Of a DNA stretch of 64,000 bases, positions 32,460-45,929 are shown piece by piece; within the stretch, counting starts at the first letter, position 1, and every line of letters starts with the position of its first letter. The stretch is from assembly GCA_000507305.1 (NCBI GenBank), contig DF239422.1, positions 124,001-188,000 of the forward strand, read 5' to 3'. Position numbers and translations under genes: made by a program. The DNA is from Breviolum minutum Mf 1.05b.01 (lineage: Eukaryota > Sar > Dinophyceae > Suessiales > Symbiodiniaceae). The notes below the pieces were generated by a model. That model was given only the letters and a program-made list of their open reading frames with translations, was not told the DNA's origin and ran no database searches.

Positions 32460-35400
32460 ACCTTAAGCCCTGAAGACCATTTCCTTTGTCCCAAGTAATT
32501 CTGAAATGGAGAAAAGAAAGGGAAAAAAAAACATTCAGCTGGCCATGCATCCTACAAAACGTCCTCGGCAAACACCATCTGGAAAGGGCACGGTGAGGCA
32601 GAGGGTTTTTAACCATCTAGTTCCTGGGATTGATGGACACCAGTCCGAATGATAATTCAAAAACCCATGTGTATAAAATATACATATAATGTGTGCATAT
32701 GTATATGTATATATATTTATGTACATATGTATATTGGTATGTAGATAGATTTGAAACAAAAACCATAACATCCCATTGTCAACCATCTTTCTTTGTATCT
32801 CAACTGCTTGTCTTGGCCCTTGGCTCGGCGATCCACAGCATCGCTTAACCTGGCTAGCTGGAAAATCCTCATTTTCGATAGGAAACATACATCTTCATTC
32901 TTCATTCATGGTGGATTTTCCATTGTCATCTTTGTTTTTGGGAGAATACCCACTCTTTGACCCTTCGGGTATTGTTATGCACGAGTCATGTGAGATGACA
33001 TCACAAAAAAAAAGCTTTGGACCAGAAGGAACAAGAAGTTGTTGAGTCTTTGTTTCCAAAGATGGAATGGATCCTTTAGGTAAAACGACATAGCAATGAA
33101 ACTTTCACCATGTGTAGGTATATTTCATATTTAAAAAGTGTTGGCTTATGAGGGGATGTGAAAGAATGGCAAGGCGCCATGATCCAAGTGACCTCCTTGA
33201 TGGTATGGTCGGTTCACCACTTCTAGGCTTCATCCATTTGGTTGTGCCTGCCTTATTTGCCTTCCAATCTAACGCAGCGGGCTAGAAAATCATGGATGGA
33301 TGTTTTGGCCTTGAGTCATAGTACTTCGTAAATACATCGCGAGTTGGATTCAAACCCCAAGGGGGCTTTGAATTGGAACCCATTCACAAAGTTACATAGA
33401 CAGAGTAAAAAACCTATAACCAGGGCTACCACAAGAGACTTATTTATTCTGTTTACTGAGATAGGGATGTGTCTGCAAATTAAGCGGCCCCTGAAAGCCC
33501 CAACATGTTCCTTTCTGAGCAGGAAGGCAAGCAAAATCATTGAAGGCCCGTACTTGAGACCGTCACCGCAAGTCCTGCCACCCAACCGTTGTAACGTTCC
33601 AACCGTTTGAGCCTCCCAAAAGGCCCACCAAAGAGAACTGCCACCAGACCTGTTGATGCACAAATGAAAGTGGATCAAGCATGACTATTTCCTTACTGGT
33701 CTCCGTTTTTCGGAGTCTTAGGTTCTTAGGAGTATGAAATCAACGAATAGACTCAATGTAGGTATGCAGTAGTGCAAAGGAAATGGGGGGGTCTTTCGCT
33801 GTTGCAACAGCCTAAAGCTTTTTAAAAAACAGCTCTGAAAAATGGTGATTTTGGAAGAAGGTTGTTTCCTTCTATAAGATAGCCTCATTTCAGGGGCTTT
33901 GTTAGTTGCATGCTTTAGTTCGACGGTAAATCAAGTCGAATCTTCCCACAACACACCCTATCTGATCAGTGTTAATTTGCTCCTTGTGAGATTCCATCAT
34001 AGTGATTGGTTTACAGAGATCCTGAATTCACGACTTGTCATAATCATTGTATATGTATAAAGTACACCTACCATATCACATGTGCACATAACTGCGTAGT
34101 ATAACCCCCATGTAAACTAAATAAAGATGGTGGTGTGCACGAGACTGGCAAGTCCAGGGAAATTTTTAGGTACTCAACCACCCCTCGTGAATCGGAGTGG
34201 ATACGTAAAAAGCATGTGTATATATATATATAAATACACATATACATATATAAGTAGTCATATAGTCGAATTTAGTCATGAATGTCAAAATAATCGATGG
34301 ATTTCCACAAAATCTGAAGGAGCCATTGACGGGTGTGCGATGAACTTCACCCGTCCGTAAGTCCAGAAAAAACAACACCATGCACCTTTCAAAGTCTGCC
34401 CCTTGTCGCACCCATTCGCGATTTTTCAGTTTATGAAATCGCCCAAGCAGTCTTGGCGGCGATAAGTCCAGTTGGAGTGTCCCTAATTTGGTGGGGTTTC
34501 GCTCATTTGGAAATATCTCAATGAAAGATCATATCTCCCTATCTCCATCAACAGCTTGAGCTCATCATGTTCCCGCCCCCCACGCTTTTTCTCCATCTGA
34601 ACAACACCGAGCGACTGATCATAATGCTGGCGATGGATTGATATTCACTCCTGAGTCGGTAGATGACCAAAGAATATTTCTAGTTACCAACGCCCCTGAT
34701 TTGCTGAAACCGTGCTTATGCTTGCGACTTGGTAATTGGGCAATTTGTCCAAAAAGCCGACCCCACTTCTTTTCAAGATAGAAAAAACCTAGCAAACTGT
34801 ACCATTGAGCTTGGTGTGAATTCTCTCGTGTACAGAGCTGGGTTTGATGCCTCCTCTTTCGGTTTCACTAGATCACCATCAACAGTTGTATTCCTTTGTG
34901 GAACACACATGAAGAGCCCTTTTTCATTGCAGTATCTATCATCAAAAAAAAGCACCCGATAAAATGGTGTGGCGTTCTGAGGTTTTTGCTGATCACGTAG
35001 TCATATGAGAGGTTACTTGGGGAAGCCTGCATTCTTCTGGGAAACACCCCCAAAACATATCCCATTCTGACCTTCCCTGGTTCTCAACCAACCTCCCTCC
35101 ATCTCCATCTCAAACCCATGTTTTTTCCCACGCAAAAAAAAATCACCCCACATCCACTGGGTGCATCCCACATCTGCTCACCCCAGTATTGTACTCTGAG
35201 ATTGGAGAAGACAAAGGTAGCTGCTAGATCTCAGTGCCAAACCGAACTCCCTCGTGAACCGAGGGACGAAAATAGCACCCAAAAAAGGGGTGATTCATAG
35301 GGAAACAATCCTTGTAGATGCTAAGAAGTGTTGGACAAAATCCGGCCATAGTAGTTGTAATCAGAATGTGTGCAGTAAATATCACATGAATTCACCAGCG

Positions 35401-38400
35401 TTTTATCATCGGATCAAGGCTTTTGCTGTTTGGGGATGTTTAGATGCCTTACATACACATGTCTTTCGTTCACCTACCACAAAGACACGACGCAATGCGT
35501 TTCCCACAACATGCATGAACCTGCCCTTGCGGTCCCTACTGCAATTTCCTTGTTGAAATCCCGCAAGAAAAAGGACCTGCCAAAACAATGTAGGATGACT
35601 CGCCTTCACCACAAAAGATCCCTCCAAAAAAAATGCCCCTGAAAACTCATAGCCTCGCAAGATTCTCGAATTTTGGTGGATATATGTGTGTGTATATATA
35701 TATATATACAATAGTATGGGATTCATCACATGGCACCTACTCTCAGAGTCAATGTTGAGAAGGCATTTCTGTTTTTTTCCAGTGAGAATTTAAACAAAAG
35801 CCACTTGAAAAATTCTTTCATACACCGACCTGAAAATTCCTGCAAAAAAAAACTCCTTTACGGAATGGTTGATCCAAAATATGAAACCACCTGTGTGTAT
35901 GTCACTTCATTGTGTGCCAATCATGCCAAAGTCACCCCCTCATTGTTTCTATGGGGAGGATGAAAGAAAAAGGTTGGCAAATGATCTGAATTTCTGTCTC
36001 ACCAAAACCCACCCATCAAAGATTTGATCCGATACATGTCCACCATCAGAAGTATTAATCAAACTTGAAACAGTTCAAGGTTGAGGAGCGAGCGGCTTTA
36101 TGCCAGGCTAATACTTATCAAATCATGGCCTTGATTTTCCTATTCATCCACAAAGTATCTAAGATGTTGAGCAAGAATGACCCAGAAGCCCACGAAATAT
36201 GAACATTGGTGCAAAAAGATGCTGAGTGTTTCGTCGTTGGGAGGATCACAGCATGACTCGTTTTTTGAGGGATAACCTGGGCTTGCATTTACCACATCCA
36301 AAGAGTGTTTTTTTGTTCGCTCCACTTTCAGGGCTTGTAAAAGCAAATGGCGAGCTGGATTTCATGTACTGAATCCTAGTAATAAATTCAAATATGTGCT
36401 TCGTGGATCAAATCTAATAAGGGCAAATAAGAGTAGTTTCACACCAAGCTGAGAAACCTTTCGGGGGAAGTAAATCCACTTGAGGTATCATCATTTCGAA
36501 GTGTAGGCAAGTTGTTATACGTTGCCATGCCTTTTTTTTCAAAGGTCTGGTCAGCTTCAGAACAATTTTGCAACTTGAGAATGGTTTTTTGCGGACCATC
36601 TATGCAGGAGTTTCGGTCGATGTTGCTATTCCCAGAAATTCTCTTCAAATCTCACAAAAATCGCACCAAACAAGAGTCCCAAAACCTAGCTTCCTGATTG
36701 TATTAGGACCCCAAAATCTAGTATCAAATGAGTAGCTTAGCTTCAACTCGATTTTTTCAGGTGTTCAAATGTCACAGGTGATTCCCTATGCGCATAAAGA
36801 TGCCTTTTTTGCCTCAGCTTCCCGAGCGGTACCTTCATCAGCTGAGGGTTCCTGCACGGTGGGCGGTGATGATAAGTATGGCAACTAGTCACTCCCCCAA
36901 GACACTGCAGGTCAGATTGAGACCTTAAAAATATGGGCAAACGAGAGGGTTGACCACCACACCTATCAACCGCGTATAAACTTTATCAGCTGGACTGGAC
37001 TGCCGTCCTGGCTCTGGTTGAGGTGAAAAATCTATTTCCATGGTGAAATAATCTGAAATACATGAATACGTCAGTGCTTGGGGTGTTTCAAAAGTCCGTG
37101 GATCATCCAATAAAGAAAAGAAATCTCAGCCACCGCGATGGATTGTTGGGATCTTGAAGCTGGGATGACCAGCCATGGCTCAGGGTTCAATGGCATCCCT
37201 CCATGGTCATGAGTATGGGAGAAAGCTCTGAGAAGGCAAAGGCACAAAAAACAAGATTCACTTCTGTGTAATTGTTATCTTACGAAAGGCTGATAATGTC
37301 AATTGCTAGTGGTTTCCAATCTAGTTCACCCCAGAGAGTGACCCTTATTTTTTCAGATACAGGGCTTCCCAAAAAATAAGACACGCCCACGGTGACTTCG
37401 GACAAACAAAAGAATTGTGGTGAATGGAATCTAATGGTAGCTCCAAATCCCCCCTTCATGATGGTTCGTTGTGTGTGTGTGTGTCACATAAATATACCCC
37501 AACTCACTCCATGAATCCTCCCAGACTCTGCCGCTCCTCTTGAACATACGAATATTTGAGGCGATCATGCCCGAAGACTCGTTCTCGTTGGTCTCACTTG
37601 GCCTCAGATCTACATGCCTGAAGCTAATGTAGCCTCTGAAAATAGGCCATCCCAAAAGGAAAATCATCTTCCAGCCATGGATGCTCAAAGGCTACGTTAG
37701 TTTCCGGGAGGGCAAATGTTTCTTTGCAAGATATATTGATATAAGGATCAATGTACGAGAGAGAGAGAGAGAGGTATGATACATTAAACATATGCGTGTG
37801 TCTTGACTCATCTACACATATAAGATGTAATTATATACTAAACATATTGATATTGCGTATATACATACATGTAATTATATGCCAATATCTGCACCTGCAG
37901 CTTACTTGGCCTTGCAATCCTGAAGTGGATGCCAATTATTTACAGACATCACTGTGGCATGCATCAACTCTTTGCTTGTGAAATCTAGAAAGAAATACCG
38001 ACACAAGAACTTGATACTTCTGTTAAAGTAGATTGTGCCGTAAGCTGTTACCGGATCTTCAACAGGTTCCCTGAGGATGAAGACGCTACGAGCACTCCTG
38101 CATAAATATCTTCGGATTATTCTTGGTGCACTGTTGATTCCAGCCATTTTCGCCATCCCTGATTTCAAGAAGAAAAGCCTTGGGAATCAGAAGCCACCAT
38201 GGAAAAAGTGCCAAATTTGTAACCAACGGATTTTCAACACAAATCCACCCTCCCCGAGATCCCCTGCCCTTCACCATCGGTGCCAGTCTCCTCCGCCATC
38301 GGATTGCAGGAACCATGTCTTGTTACCCTAAGTGAATAACGTGAGAATCATCTGGGAAAATAAAATACTTCACCAAGCTGAAGAAAGATGACTTTTTCGA
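32460..38400. other. Long stretch without firm genes
   Basis: Many frames of 60-120 codons on both strands, none with both splice signals I trust. The most protein-like are plus 33344-33610 (HRQSKKPITRATTRDLF) and plus 38077-38331. TA or TATG runs lie near 32680-32720, 34216-34250 and 35690-35710, a GT run near 37470 and a GA run at 37757-37775. Low gene density or long introns. Confidence 0.4.
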
Positions 38401-38427
38401 GGAATTCCCCACTCAACCACCATTTGC

Positions 38428-39225
38428 TTGGTAAGGTCTTGTGACATTTTGAAACTTCTGAGCCTTGCTGATGAAAGTGGAAATTTGAAAAAAATGGGTC
38501 CCAAAGTAAGACAGCGCTTTGCTTCAGTGGTTTCCTCAAAAAGTGTATTTTCATATTTTAAAAAATGTACATATCATATAAATGTGTATCTACACAGATA
38601 TACAGACGATTGGCTTCAACCAGTAGAGTTCTCCTTTTCTCCCAATTTCAAGGTTGCTTCAGTTGATAGATATTTTCTTTTGAATCTTGAATTTGGTTGG
38701 AAGGGTAGTTGTCCACCTCCTCCGCTCCATTTGCACTGTTTGGCCATTTTGTCAAAACGGGGAATCCCAAAAGACCTAAATCAGCAACAACAGAACAGTG
38801 GAAACTCAACCAACGAAATTTCAAGGCGAAGAATGGGAGATGGTCCCATGATGAAAAAAAATTGGCATGATAATGCTTGCTGTTTTGTGATAATCGGCAT
38901 TGGTGTTTTCAATGCGACCACGGCAAGCCTTTGCGACGAAGGCTGCAAATTGCGACAAAATGCCATTTCATGCTTCTCTTCCCCCGAAAAGGGTCACATA
39001 AGTGTTCAACAAGTTGAACATCACAACAAGAATAAAACAATTCAAAAAACTGGGCACGTATTTGAATGGGAGCCATTCTGTCACAAAAAAATTGATTTAT
39101 GGGAATCTATGAAGAAAAAACCGCTTTTGTGTCCTCAAAATGACCTGAACACCCCTTTGCCGTGCTCCTCATCGGAGGTTAATCTGTCCGCCATGGCAGC
39201 ACTTCCCGGGGGGCACGACCGCTGA
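38428..39225 (+). CDS. Long uninterrupted open frame, 265 codons, unknown
   Basis: The longest open frame outside the retroelement. It starts at 38428 (MVRSCDILKLLSLADESG) and ends with TGA after ALPGGHDR. The stretch NQQQQNSGNSTNEISRRRMG and the Cys-containing part ASLCDEGCKLRQNAISC are plausible, but the AT-rich middle (KKCTYHINVYLHRYTDDW) reads like intron. It may be several exons with in-frame introns rather than one exon. No homologue recognised. Confidence 0.35.
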   Translation: MVRSCDILKLLSLADESGNLKKMGPKVRQRFASVVSSKSVFSYFKKCTYHINVYLHRYTDDWLQPVEFSFSPNFKVASVDRYFLLNLEFGWKGSCPPPPLHLHCLAILSKRGIPKDLNQQQQNSGNSTNEISRRRMGDGPMMKKNWHDNACCFVIIGIGVFNATTASLCDEGCKLRQNAISCFSSPEKGHISVQQVEHHNKNKTIQKTGHVFEWEPFCHKKIDLWESMKKKPLLCPQNDLNTPLPCSSSEVNLSAMAALPGGHDR

Positions 39226-39984
39226 TTTAAGCGCGTCTTGTAGGACGAATGACCAACTCGGGGAGTAAATCCTGTAGCTCTGCAAGCGATTTTGTCTCAC
39301 AATCTACCGAGTGGAAACCGAGAAAAATGCCTCACAAGTCCTGTAACCTGAGAAACACGTTTTTGGAGCCCGGTGAGTGTGGCTGTTGGAACATTGACAA
39401 CTTGTTGAGCCAAAAAAGCTGGACATGCTTTTTGGAACCAATGCAGTGTTTGTTCATGAAAGTTTCTGTAAGATGCATGATTGTTGGAAGTAGGTAAACA
39501 CCATTGGCATTCCTTTGGTTCAATGCTAGAAGTCTAACTTTCAGTGTGCCACATGGCTTCACACCGCACCTTACACCATCTGAAGAGAAGATGGCACAGT
39601 TCCTTTCGATTAGTTCATACAGATTCGCTACTCACTTGCTCTCACCATCTATTTTGACCCATACAAGGAGCTTTGTCATCCAACTAAGTGGTTATTAAAA
39701 GAACAATGAGCCAGTCAGGACAAAAAGGAATTTTTGGATCCACTGCTTGAAGGAATGTGGCTGGTGACTCCATTCACCCCAAATAGATCATCCCCTTAAG
39801 GATGATACCAAAATACACCAAGCAATGACGTCCAATCAAACCGTTCCTCCTGGCCTGCATATCACTGAATCGCTGTGAAAGGATTCCCTTGCATGCAAAT
39901 TGAAACTGTCCTTTCGATAAACACCAAGGATCCAAATGAGTTTTGATTTTTTTTCCTTCATATTTTAAATGGACGTATGGCAAC

Positions 39985-40338
39985 CCTTCCGCAGGCCCTT
40001 CCGCGCAGCTTCCGCGACCTGCATTTTTGCTTCCGCGAGAGCAAGTTCAAAACAGCAGCTTCCGCGAGCTTCCGCGGAGTAGATTTTTTTAGGATTTTTC
40101 TAGAAGTGCTTCCGCGGTCACACGGGGAGCTTCCGCGAAAGCTTTATCTAGGGGTTGCGTGGAAGTGTGTTATTTGTATTTTAGGATGGGTGAACGTGGG
40201 TNTTATATACGATATCTTTAAATGTTGCTCATAAGAAATGTAAAAGACACAATGACAAATTCCTGCAAAACGCACTTCCGCGAAGCTTCCACATAAAAAA
40301 AATGTGAATATTGCTTCCGCGAGCTTCCGCGACTGCAG
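39985..40338. repeat. CTTCCGCG motif cluster
   Basis: Ten exact copies of CTTCCGCG in about 330 bases, nearly all in the same orientation, with variants such as CTTCCGCA and CTTCCACA. Spacing is irregular. Several occur as GCTTCCGCGAGCTTCCGCG doublets, and GCTTCCGCGAAAGC is a near palindrome. The GC-rich octamers are embedded in AT-rich sequence. An ambiguous base (N) lies inside at 40202. Confidence 0.8.
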
Positions 40339-40478
40339 TACGGTGAGAGTTTTTGATTGATATGTCCAAATCCTGCATAGCGAAGATGACAGCAAAAAAA
40401 AGCGAAACTCAAATGTACCGCGCTCAAAATCCAGTTGTTAAATTTAGATTCTAGATAGTCATCAAACGACGACAAGCA

Positions 40479-40520
40479 GCAGTAGTAGTAGTAGCAGTAG
40501 CAGCAGTAGCAGTAGAAGTA
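40479..40520. repeat. AGC/AGT trinucleotide array
   Basis: Imperfect (AGY)n run, similar to the array at 4122. Confidence 0.85.
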
Positions 40521-41559
40521 CGAGTAGCGGTGGTGGTTGTTGGAATTTATATACCCCATCAGGTGCCGTATTTTAACAAAGGGTTGAAGGGGATGGCCCA
40601 TGTTTTGCGACTTGGTTGCCCCTAACCGAAGGTCCAGGTAGAAACAGTTTCAAAAAACGCTTCCAGTTGTCGATTACCTGTCCAAAAAAGGGGAACGTAA
40701 CGACATGAAGAGTGTGCAGCATCCCAATATGAAAGCATATCCAAGACGTCATATCCAAGACGTGCTAAGAAACCTAGGGGTAACTCCTTAGCTCCCTATT
40801 GTGAAGGGGTTTTAGATACTCCCAGCTCTTTAGCTCCCTTCCAAGCACCAGCTAGTATCACATGATTCATGCCAAATCCTAACGATTGAGTAGGACTAGT
40901 CTGTGACCTGTCAGAATTTTGACCTGACTTTCCTTGTTAAAATGAGGATCCCCAAAAAATGTTTGATAAGTAAATCTGCTATGTTTCGGATGATTCTTGA
41001 ATAATAGCATATCTGTCCTTCAAATGCCGGAGTTCTGCTATTTTCTTGTCAGCACCTCCACATCAATTCCTCACAATGCCGCACATGTTTTCCATCATAT
41101 CTGAAGTCCATCTGATGTCAGTGACTTTTGGGCAGTCGCGAAGAGCACTCACCTTTCTTGATTTGTCGGACATCAAATTTGAGATAAGCAAATATGAATT
41201 GTATTTGGAATGGTGTGCCTTGAGCATTTTTTAATTTTTTTGTAGCTCCTCATCCAACTATCACCCTGCCATGGCCCAAGGGCTGAAGGGAGGCAAATCG
41301 TTGAATGAATCCACTAGAAATCAAAGGCCCCAATCTAGGGTAAATGATGCTTTTCTTCAATGCCTTCATGAAACATGATTTGAAAGGGTATGGTTTTTTT
41401 GGTACTATTTTGCATATGTGTCTAAAGGATTTCTGACGAGCATATAATTCCAATTGGATACAGAGCTCCTTTCTTTTTCAATGCCCACAATGTTCACGAA
41501 ACAATGTCGGTGCACCTTCTCTCAGACATCTATTGAAAATATCTTATATACAAAGTGTG

Positions 41560-41705
41560 CCCCTACGAGTACCAGTTGTAAGTAGGGTTACAACTCCCTC
41601 TGCAGGGGTCATAGGTTATAACCCCAGTTAACCATGTATTTTCGGCCATTTACATGGGTTTTTGTTCACTCTATTTATCATGTTTGTAGGGCCCCATCTT
41701 GTAGA
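41560..41705 (-). repeat. Dispersed repeat, copy B (inverted relative to copy A)
   Basis: Reverse complement aligns by eye with 3036-3158 over most of its length (see copy A). Internal GGGTTACAAC...GTTATAACCCC dyad. No coding frame. Confidence 0.6.
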
Positions 41706-41763
41706 AGCCACAAAAAAAAGTGACCGAATGCCCTCTGCTTTTGCGCAATGCCGTAGCCGCCAG

Positions 41764-41851
41764 CAAGGTTTTGAGTCATCCGATGCACAGCTGGGTTTAC
41801 GTGGGGACCCCACGGCGCGGCTGCGGCGACCCGTTGTCGAGGACTTCACTT
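41764..41851 (+). CDS. Internal exon
   Basis: The plus strand reads QGFESSDAQLGLRGDPTARL then RRPVVEDFT between CGCCAG and the consensus donor TTCACTT|GTAAGC. Strongly GC-rich compared with both flanks. A second plus frame (NAVAASKVLSHPMHSWVYV) is open to the same donor, so frame choice rests on composition. Function unknown. Confidence 0.5.
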
Positions 41852-42619
41852 GTAAGCCGCCACAATCCGCCGCGGGAACATGTGGTCAGTTGTGCCACAG
41901 GCACCACAAAAAAGGCTCATATGGTGGTATTCCTTCATAGAAGGGGCACTGATGGGATGAAGGGAAGATATTTTGGACTTTTTTTCAAAGAAACAAAAAG
42001 GATGTGTGAAGGTGTATCTATGCAGCCAAAAAAGGCAAGTCTAGTCATTCTATCTGTCTAGTCTTGATCTCTCATGTTAGCTTAAAAGTAAGACATTTGC
42101 AGGAGTAAACTTACAAGTCACGTTTAGTTTTGCTTGGTGGAATAAAAACGCTAGTACAATGCATGTACTGTTTATACTCTAATCGAGATAAAACAATGAC
42201 AATATCCTACACCTGCCATCCTCCAGCCATTGTAAAATCAAGATTTTTTACAGCCGCATGAGGTCCCACAAAACAAGTCTCCTGCAAGTGGAAGTGAAGA
42301 AAATGACCTAAAAAACATGGTCAAACAGCAGCCAAAAACATTAAAACTGCAGCTCAGTACTACATCTAAGACTTCCCAATATTGGCTGCTTTGAACCATG
42401 TTTTTTCTCCTATTGGTGCTTGAAAGTGGATGGAGGAAAAATTCAACCTGGAACCTGAAAATGAGTCTCAAGAAAAGGAGATGTGTCTTAGACATTATCA
42501 TGTTCATATTTTCAGGTTCCATATCTTACACTTTGAGGCGTGTAGCTGTCTTTGGATTTTCTGGATCTTCACATTGGGACTGATGGATCTTCCATGCGAA
42601 TCACAAACATACCACTTAC

Positions 42620-42790
42620 ACCCCAGCAAAACCCAGGCTGTGCCAAGACGACGTGAGACGTCGGGTTTTTTTGGACAAGTTGGACCGTTGGCTGAGTGTT
42701 TCATCATCGGCGCCATCAAGGCATCTGGAGATGGATTTGATACATCTTCACTGGGAATTCGTTGGAGAACTCCCAAAGTTATATTTAGGG
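42620..42790 (-). CDS. Internal exon with consensus donor
   Basis: The minus strand reads GVLQRIPSEDVSNPSPDALM, then MKHSANGPTCPKKPDVSRR and GTAWVLLG, ending at GGGGT|GTAAGTGG, a perfect donor. The upstream limit is near 42790-42800 (AT-rich, several AG choices). Unrecognised; Pro/Ser-rich with a short hydrophobic end. Confidence 0.55.
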
Positions 42791-44077
42791 TTTTTTTGTT
42801 TCTTAGCTACCTAGCACCTGCGCTGTGTTAAAGTTTAAAAAGAAACACCAGTTGAGTGGTGTTTTTTACTTTTAGCTGAGGTTGAGAATGCCATGAAAAG
42901 AGGTGTCTTTGCGACCTCAAAAACAGAATTGGATTTTCATGAGCAACCTAGTTTGAAAGCAGATGGTGTTGCTCTCAAAAGGTAAATAGAGGCCAATACA
43001 AATACAACACCGAGTCACTTAGATAGAAGTTGGGCCCATGTGATGCTGGGTGTTTGGGATTCCCATGGGCCTTAAGTGCTTTGCGTAAGGTGAGCATTTG
43101 GAACTTTAGGTTGGTGAACCAATTGGCATGAGAAGCAAAAGGCTGGCATTTCTTTCTCAGAAAATAAGCTGACCATGTTTGTTGAATCCATCGTCAAAAT
43201 GGCTTCAGATTAAGATTTGGCAGCTGACACTCCATTGGCACTTTCTTGTGGCTACATCCAACAAGGCGCGCTAGGTAGGCCCCAAAAAAAAAGTACACCG
43301 TGTTGACATATCATTTTTCAGGTTCGCTGTTGGGCTGAATAGGTGTCTATCTGAATACAAGCAATAACATTATGCGTATATACGATATGTTCACACATAT
43401 ATGTAGTATGCAGTATTGTAGACGTGCACCTTGACTCGGTGCATCCAATACAAGCCGTGAAAGAGAAAAACAGCCAGACGTGACACTGCAAATTACCAAG
43501 CATATTTTGTGTTGGCCAGGAGAAAAAAAACAAGCTCCATCTTTAGTGCAGAAGCACCAGGGAGTCAGGGGCATGAACCGATCAGCCCAATCTAAGATTG
43601 GCTGCTGTGCTCAAGGACGGAATGACCCCAGTAAAACCGAGCAAATCAGCGTCATGCAGCGCACGCCTCTTATCTTAGTGTATTGATGAGGTATTAAGAT
43701 AGTAATCACCCTCAGGTAATCTAACATAGTCATAGAAAATTCATCATTTGTAGATGTTTTTTGTGTATGTCCTATCAGACAAGGAGGACGTCCATTGCTA
43801 TGTTTTGATGAACGGACTGCAACGAGTCTATTGTGTCATGGGAAACCATCACCCTCCAAAAATGAATCGCCATGGAATGCTGGTAATGCTAATACTAACG
43901 TCATTTTTTGATTCACCCAGATGAAATGAAACAGCGTAGAAAGGAGGCGTTTTTGTTTAAAGGAACGAAGAGGGAACATGAACCATCTAACTCATCATGC
44001 TAAGTATGTTTTTCTTGTTTTGCTACATAGCCTCGCAAGAATTTCGTTGGGGAGCAGAGCACAGCAACAGAAAAGCT

Positions 44078-44206
44078 TCAGGTTTGAAAGATGGCCCTGC
44101 GACCATCTTTGGCGCGCCGCAATTTGCATAGCAAGGACCCATGCAATTGCTCAAAGGGCTCAGATATCTTTGCTACAAGTCTCTTGCAGAGGTGACAGTT
44201 CCGAAT
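44078..44206 (-). CDS. Terminal exon, 42 codons, CxxC motif
   Basis: From acceptor AAACAG|ATT the minus strand reads IRNCHLCKRLVAKISEPFEQ then LHGSLLCKLRRAKDGRRAIF and ends QT-TGA. The CHLC pair and basic C-terminus suggest nucleic-acid or metal binding (inference). Good coding composition in a GC-rich island; gene unknown. Confidence 0.6.
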   Translation of the reverse strand: MRNCHLCKRLVAKISEPFEQLHGSLLCKLRRAKDGRRAIFQT

Positions 44207-44799
44207 CTGTTTGAAAGCTGGATTTTTCTTTAACTCATTGACACTGTGAGTTCATTGTGAAGGGAAGATTGGGATGTTTTTTTCTCAGCTAATTTCAAGA
44301 CTTCTTGATTTCAACATCGAAAGGCTTGAAGGGCTGCAACTATTGATATGCAGTCTATCCATGTTTATCCCGTCATGGGCAGGAGCTAGGGCCAGGTGAT
44401 GGAGCATTTCAACCCAAATTTATGGAGTTTGAGCTTCAAAAATGGAGCCATCCCTGCCACCAACTAAAGTCACACTTTGCCACAATGCAAACTGATATCC
44501 AACCCTTGTTCAATATAGTCAATGAACAGAATGCACCAGTTGATATAGATTCCCCCATCAATGACATCATTCTAAGCATCCCAATGTTCTGCAGAACTTT
44601 GTCCATCACAGCCATTTTTTGTTGATTTCATGGCCATCGTTTTTCCTTTCCAGGAATTTGAACATCAATAAATCCTCAACTGAGAACTTTGTAGCGCAAG
44701 CAAGTTGAGAACTGGTCACAACTCGCACTCCGCGACTGTCGCGGCCTTTTTGGTGCAGTCAGATCTGCAGACCTTCAGCAGAAAAGTCTTGGGAAATGT

Positions 44800-45131
44800 A
44801 TGAGGAAAAAAAAACTCAAAGAACTGCCCCCCCCAGCCATTCAGGGAAGCGATCTTTTACACACTTTTTTTGGTAAGGGATGGCCAATGATTCTACGAGA
44901 CGCTTTTTTGTTGCAGACCGGATTCAATTATCGATATGGTGGACATCAAAGATGCTGGATGGTTATCCTCACCCATGGACAGCCCAAACGAACCAACTTC
45001 CTGCCGTTCATCAACCAACTTCCTTCACGGGGCATCCCTGCCGTTGGTCCGGAAAGCTGCAGGGGCTTTCAGCGATTTCTTCGGTCACCTCCACGTTGAC
45101 GCGTTGGGAGTGGAACGCATGAGGTCCGAAG
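44800..45131 (+). CDS. Two candidate exons
   Basis: Exon 44800-44872 (ATG; KLKELPPPAIQGSDLLHTFF, donor TTTG|GTAAGG) and exon 44917-45131 (acceptor TTTTTTGTTGCAG, donor GAAG|GTATAT). The second exon is best read as IIDMVDIKDAGWLSSPMDSP, then FLHGASLPLVRKAAGAFSDF and LGVERMRSE. The phase of the first exon instead fits a different frame of the second, which ends at a TGA at 45122. The 44-nt gap between them is short for an intron. Exon 2 is convincing; the join is not. Confidence 0.55.
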
Positions 45132-45511
45132 GTATATTTTTGAGGAAGGGCGACACAAATGGCCCTTCCTCACAAAAAAAATTGTCTGAGCAAAGTATTT
45201 GGTGTCTTGTTAATGACAGTGATGTCAACCCTGCATTAATTTGGGATATGCATACATTTATTATTTATACGTATATAGTATATAGTTATATAAATAATAT
45301 ATAACATTGAAAATAGTGGGAGCAAATGCCTATGAACTGGTTAGCCATGATTTTAGCCGTCAGCACTATGGCATGGCTTTTCCGGGACTTTAGTCATCCC
45401 GGCATCCTCAATACTTCCATCAAGCCTTTCCTTTAACAATCTAATATTTCTGCAATGGCTTTTCTGCAATGCTCAGTTGAATTCCCCAAGTTTTCTGAAA
45501 TAAAATCACCT

Positions 45512-45671
45512 CAAGACTGCCATGTGGGCTTCCATCACCACCTGCGTTTTCCTCCCCAGGCTTCCCAGACTTGGAGTCTGTCGGAGTGTTAGGAGTCTGC
45601 CAAACGCGGGCTCGAAGAGTCGGCTGATGATTTGGGGGGGATGTTGCCAGGATTTCCTTCTCCTGAACCAC
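45512..45671 (-). CDS. Internal exon, frame unresolved
   Basis: All three minus frames are open or nearly so up to the donor CTTGAG|GTGATT. The candidates are GKPGEENAGGDGSPHGSLE, RLFEPAFGRLLTLRQTPSLG, and a third that stops early. The GC-rich composition and the donor support an exon. I cannot pick the frame without transcript data. Confidence 0.45.
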
Positions 45672-45929
45672 CAGTAACAGTCAGATTCTGTAGGTGTCCT
45701 AGGCTCTTATAGCTTGCCAAGATCTCTCTATGAGCAGGACGAATCCGTTCTTGGCTATTGCTAATGCAACATTTAAAAACACTGCAACCTGTCTTAGTAA
45801 ATCTTAGTACAAAGAACCACGAACAGCTACGAAGTTGTCAGAAACCTAGCTATCAGCTTTACGCTTGTGCTATTGCTGTTGCTTTTCCATGAATTTCATG
45901 GAACCAGTTATCAACTTAAAACAATTTCC

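Noticed and set aside
40202-40202. Ambiguous base N
   Set aside because: Single unresolved base in a repeat cluster; an assembly feature, not biology.
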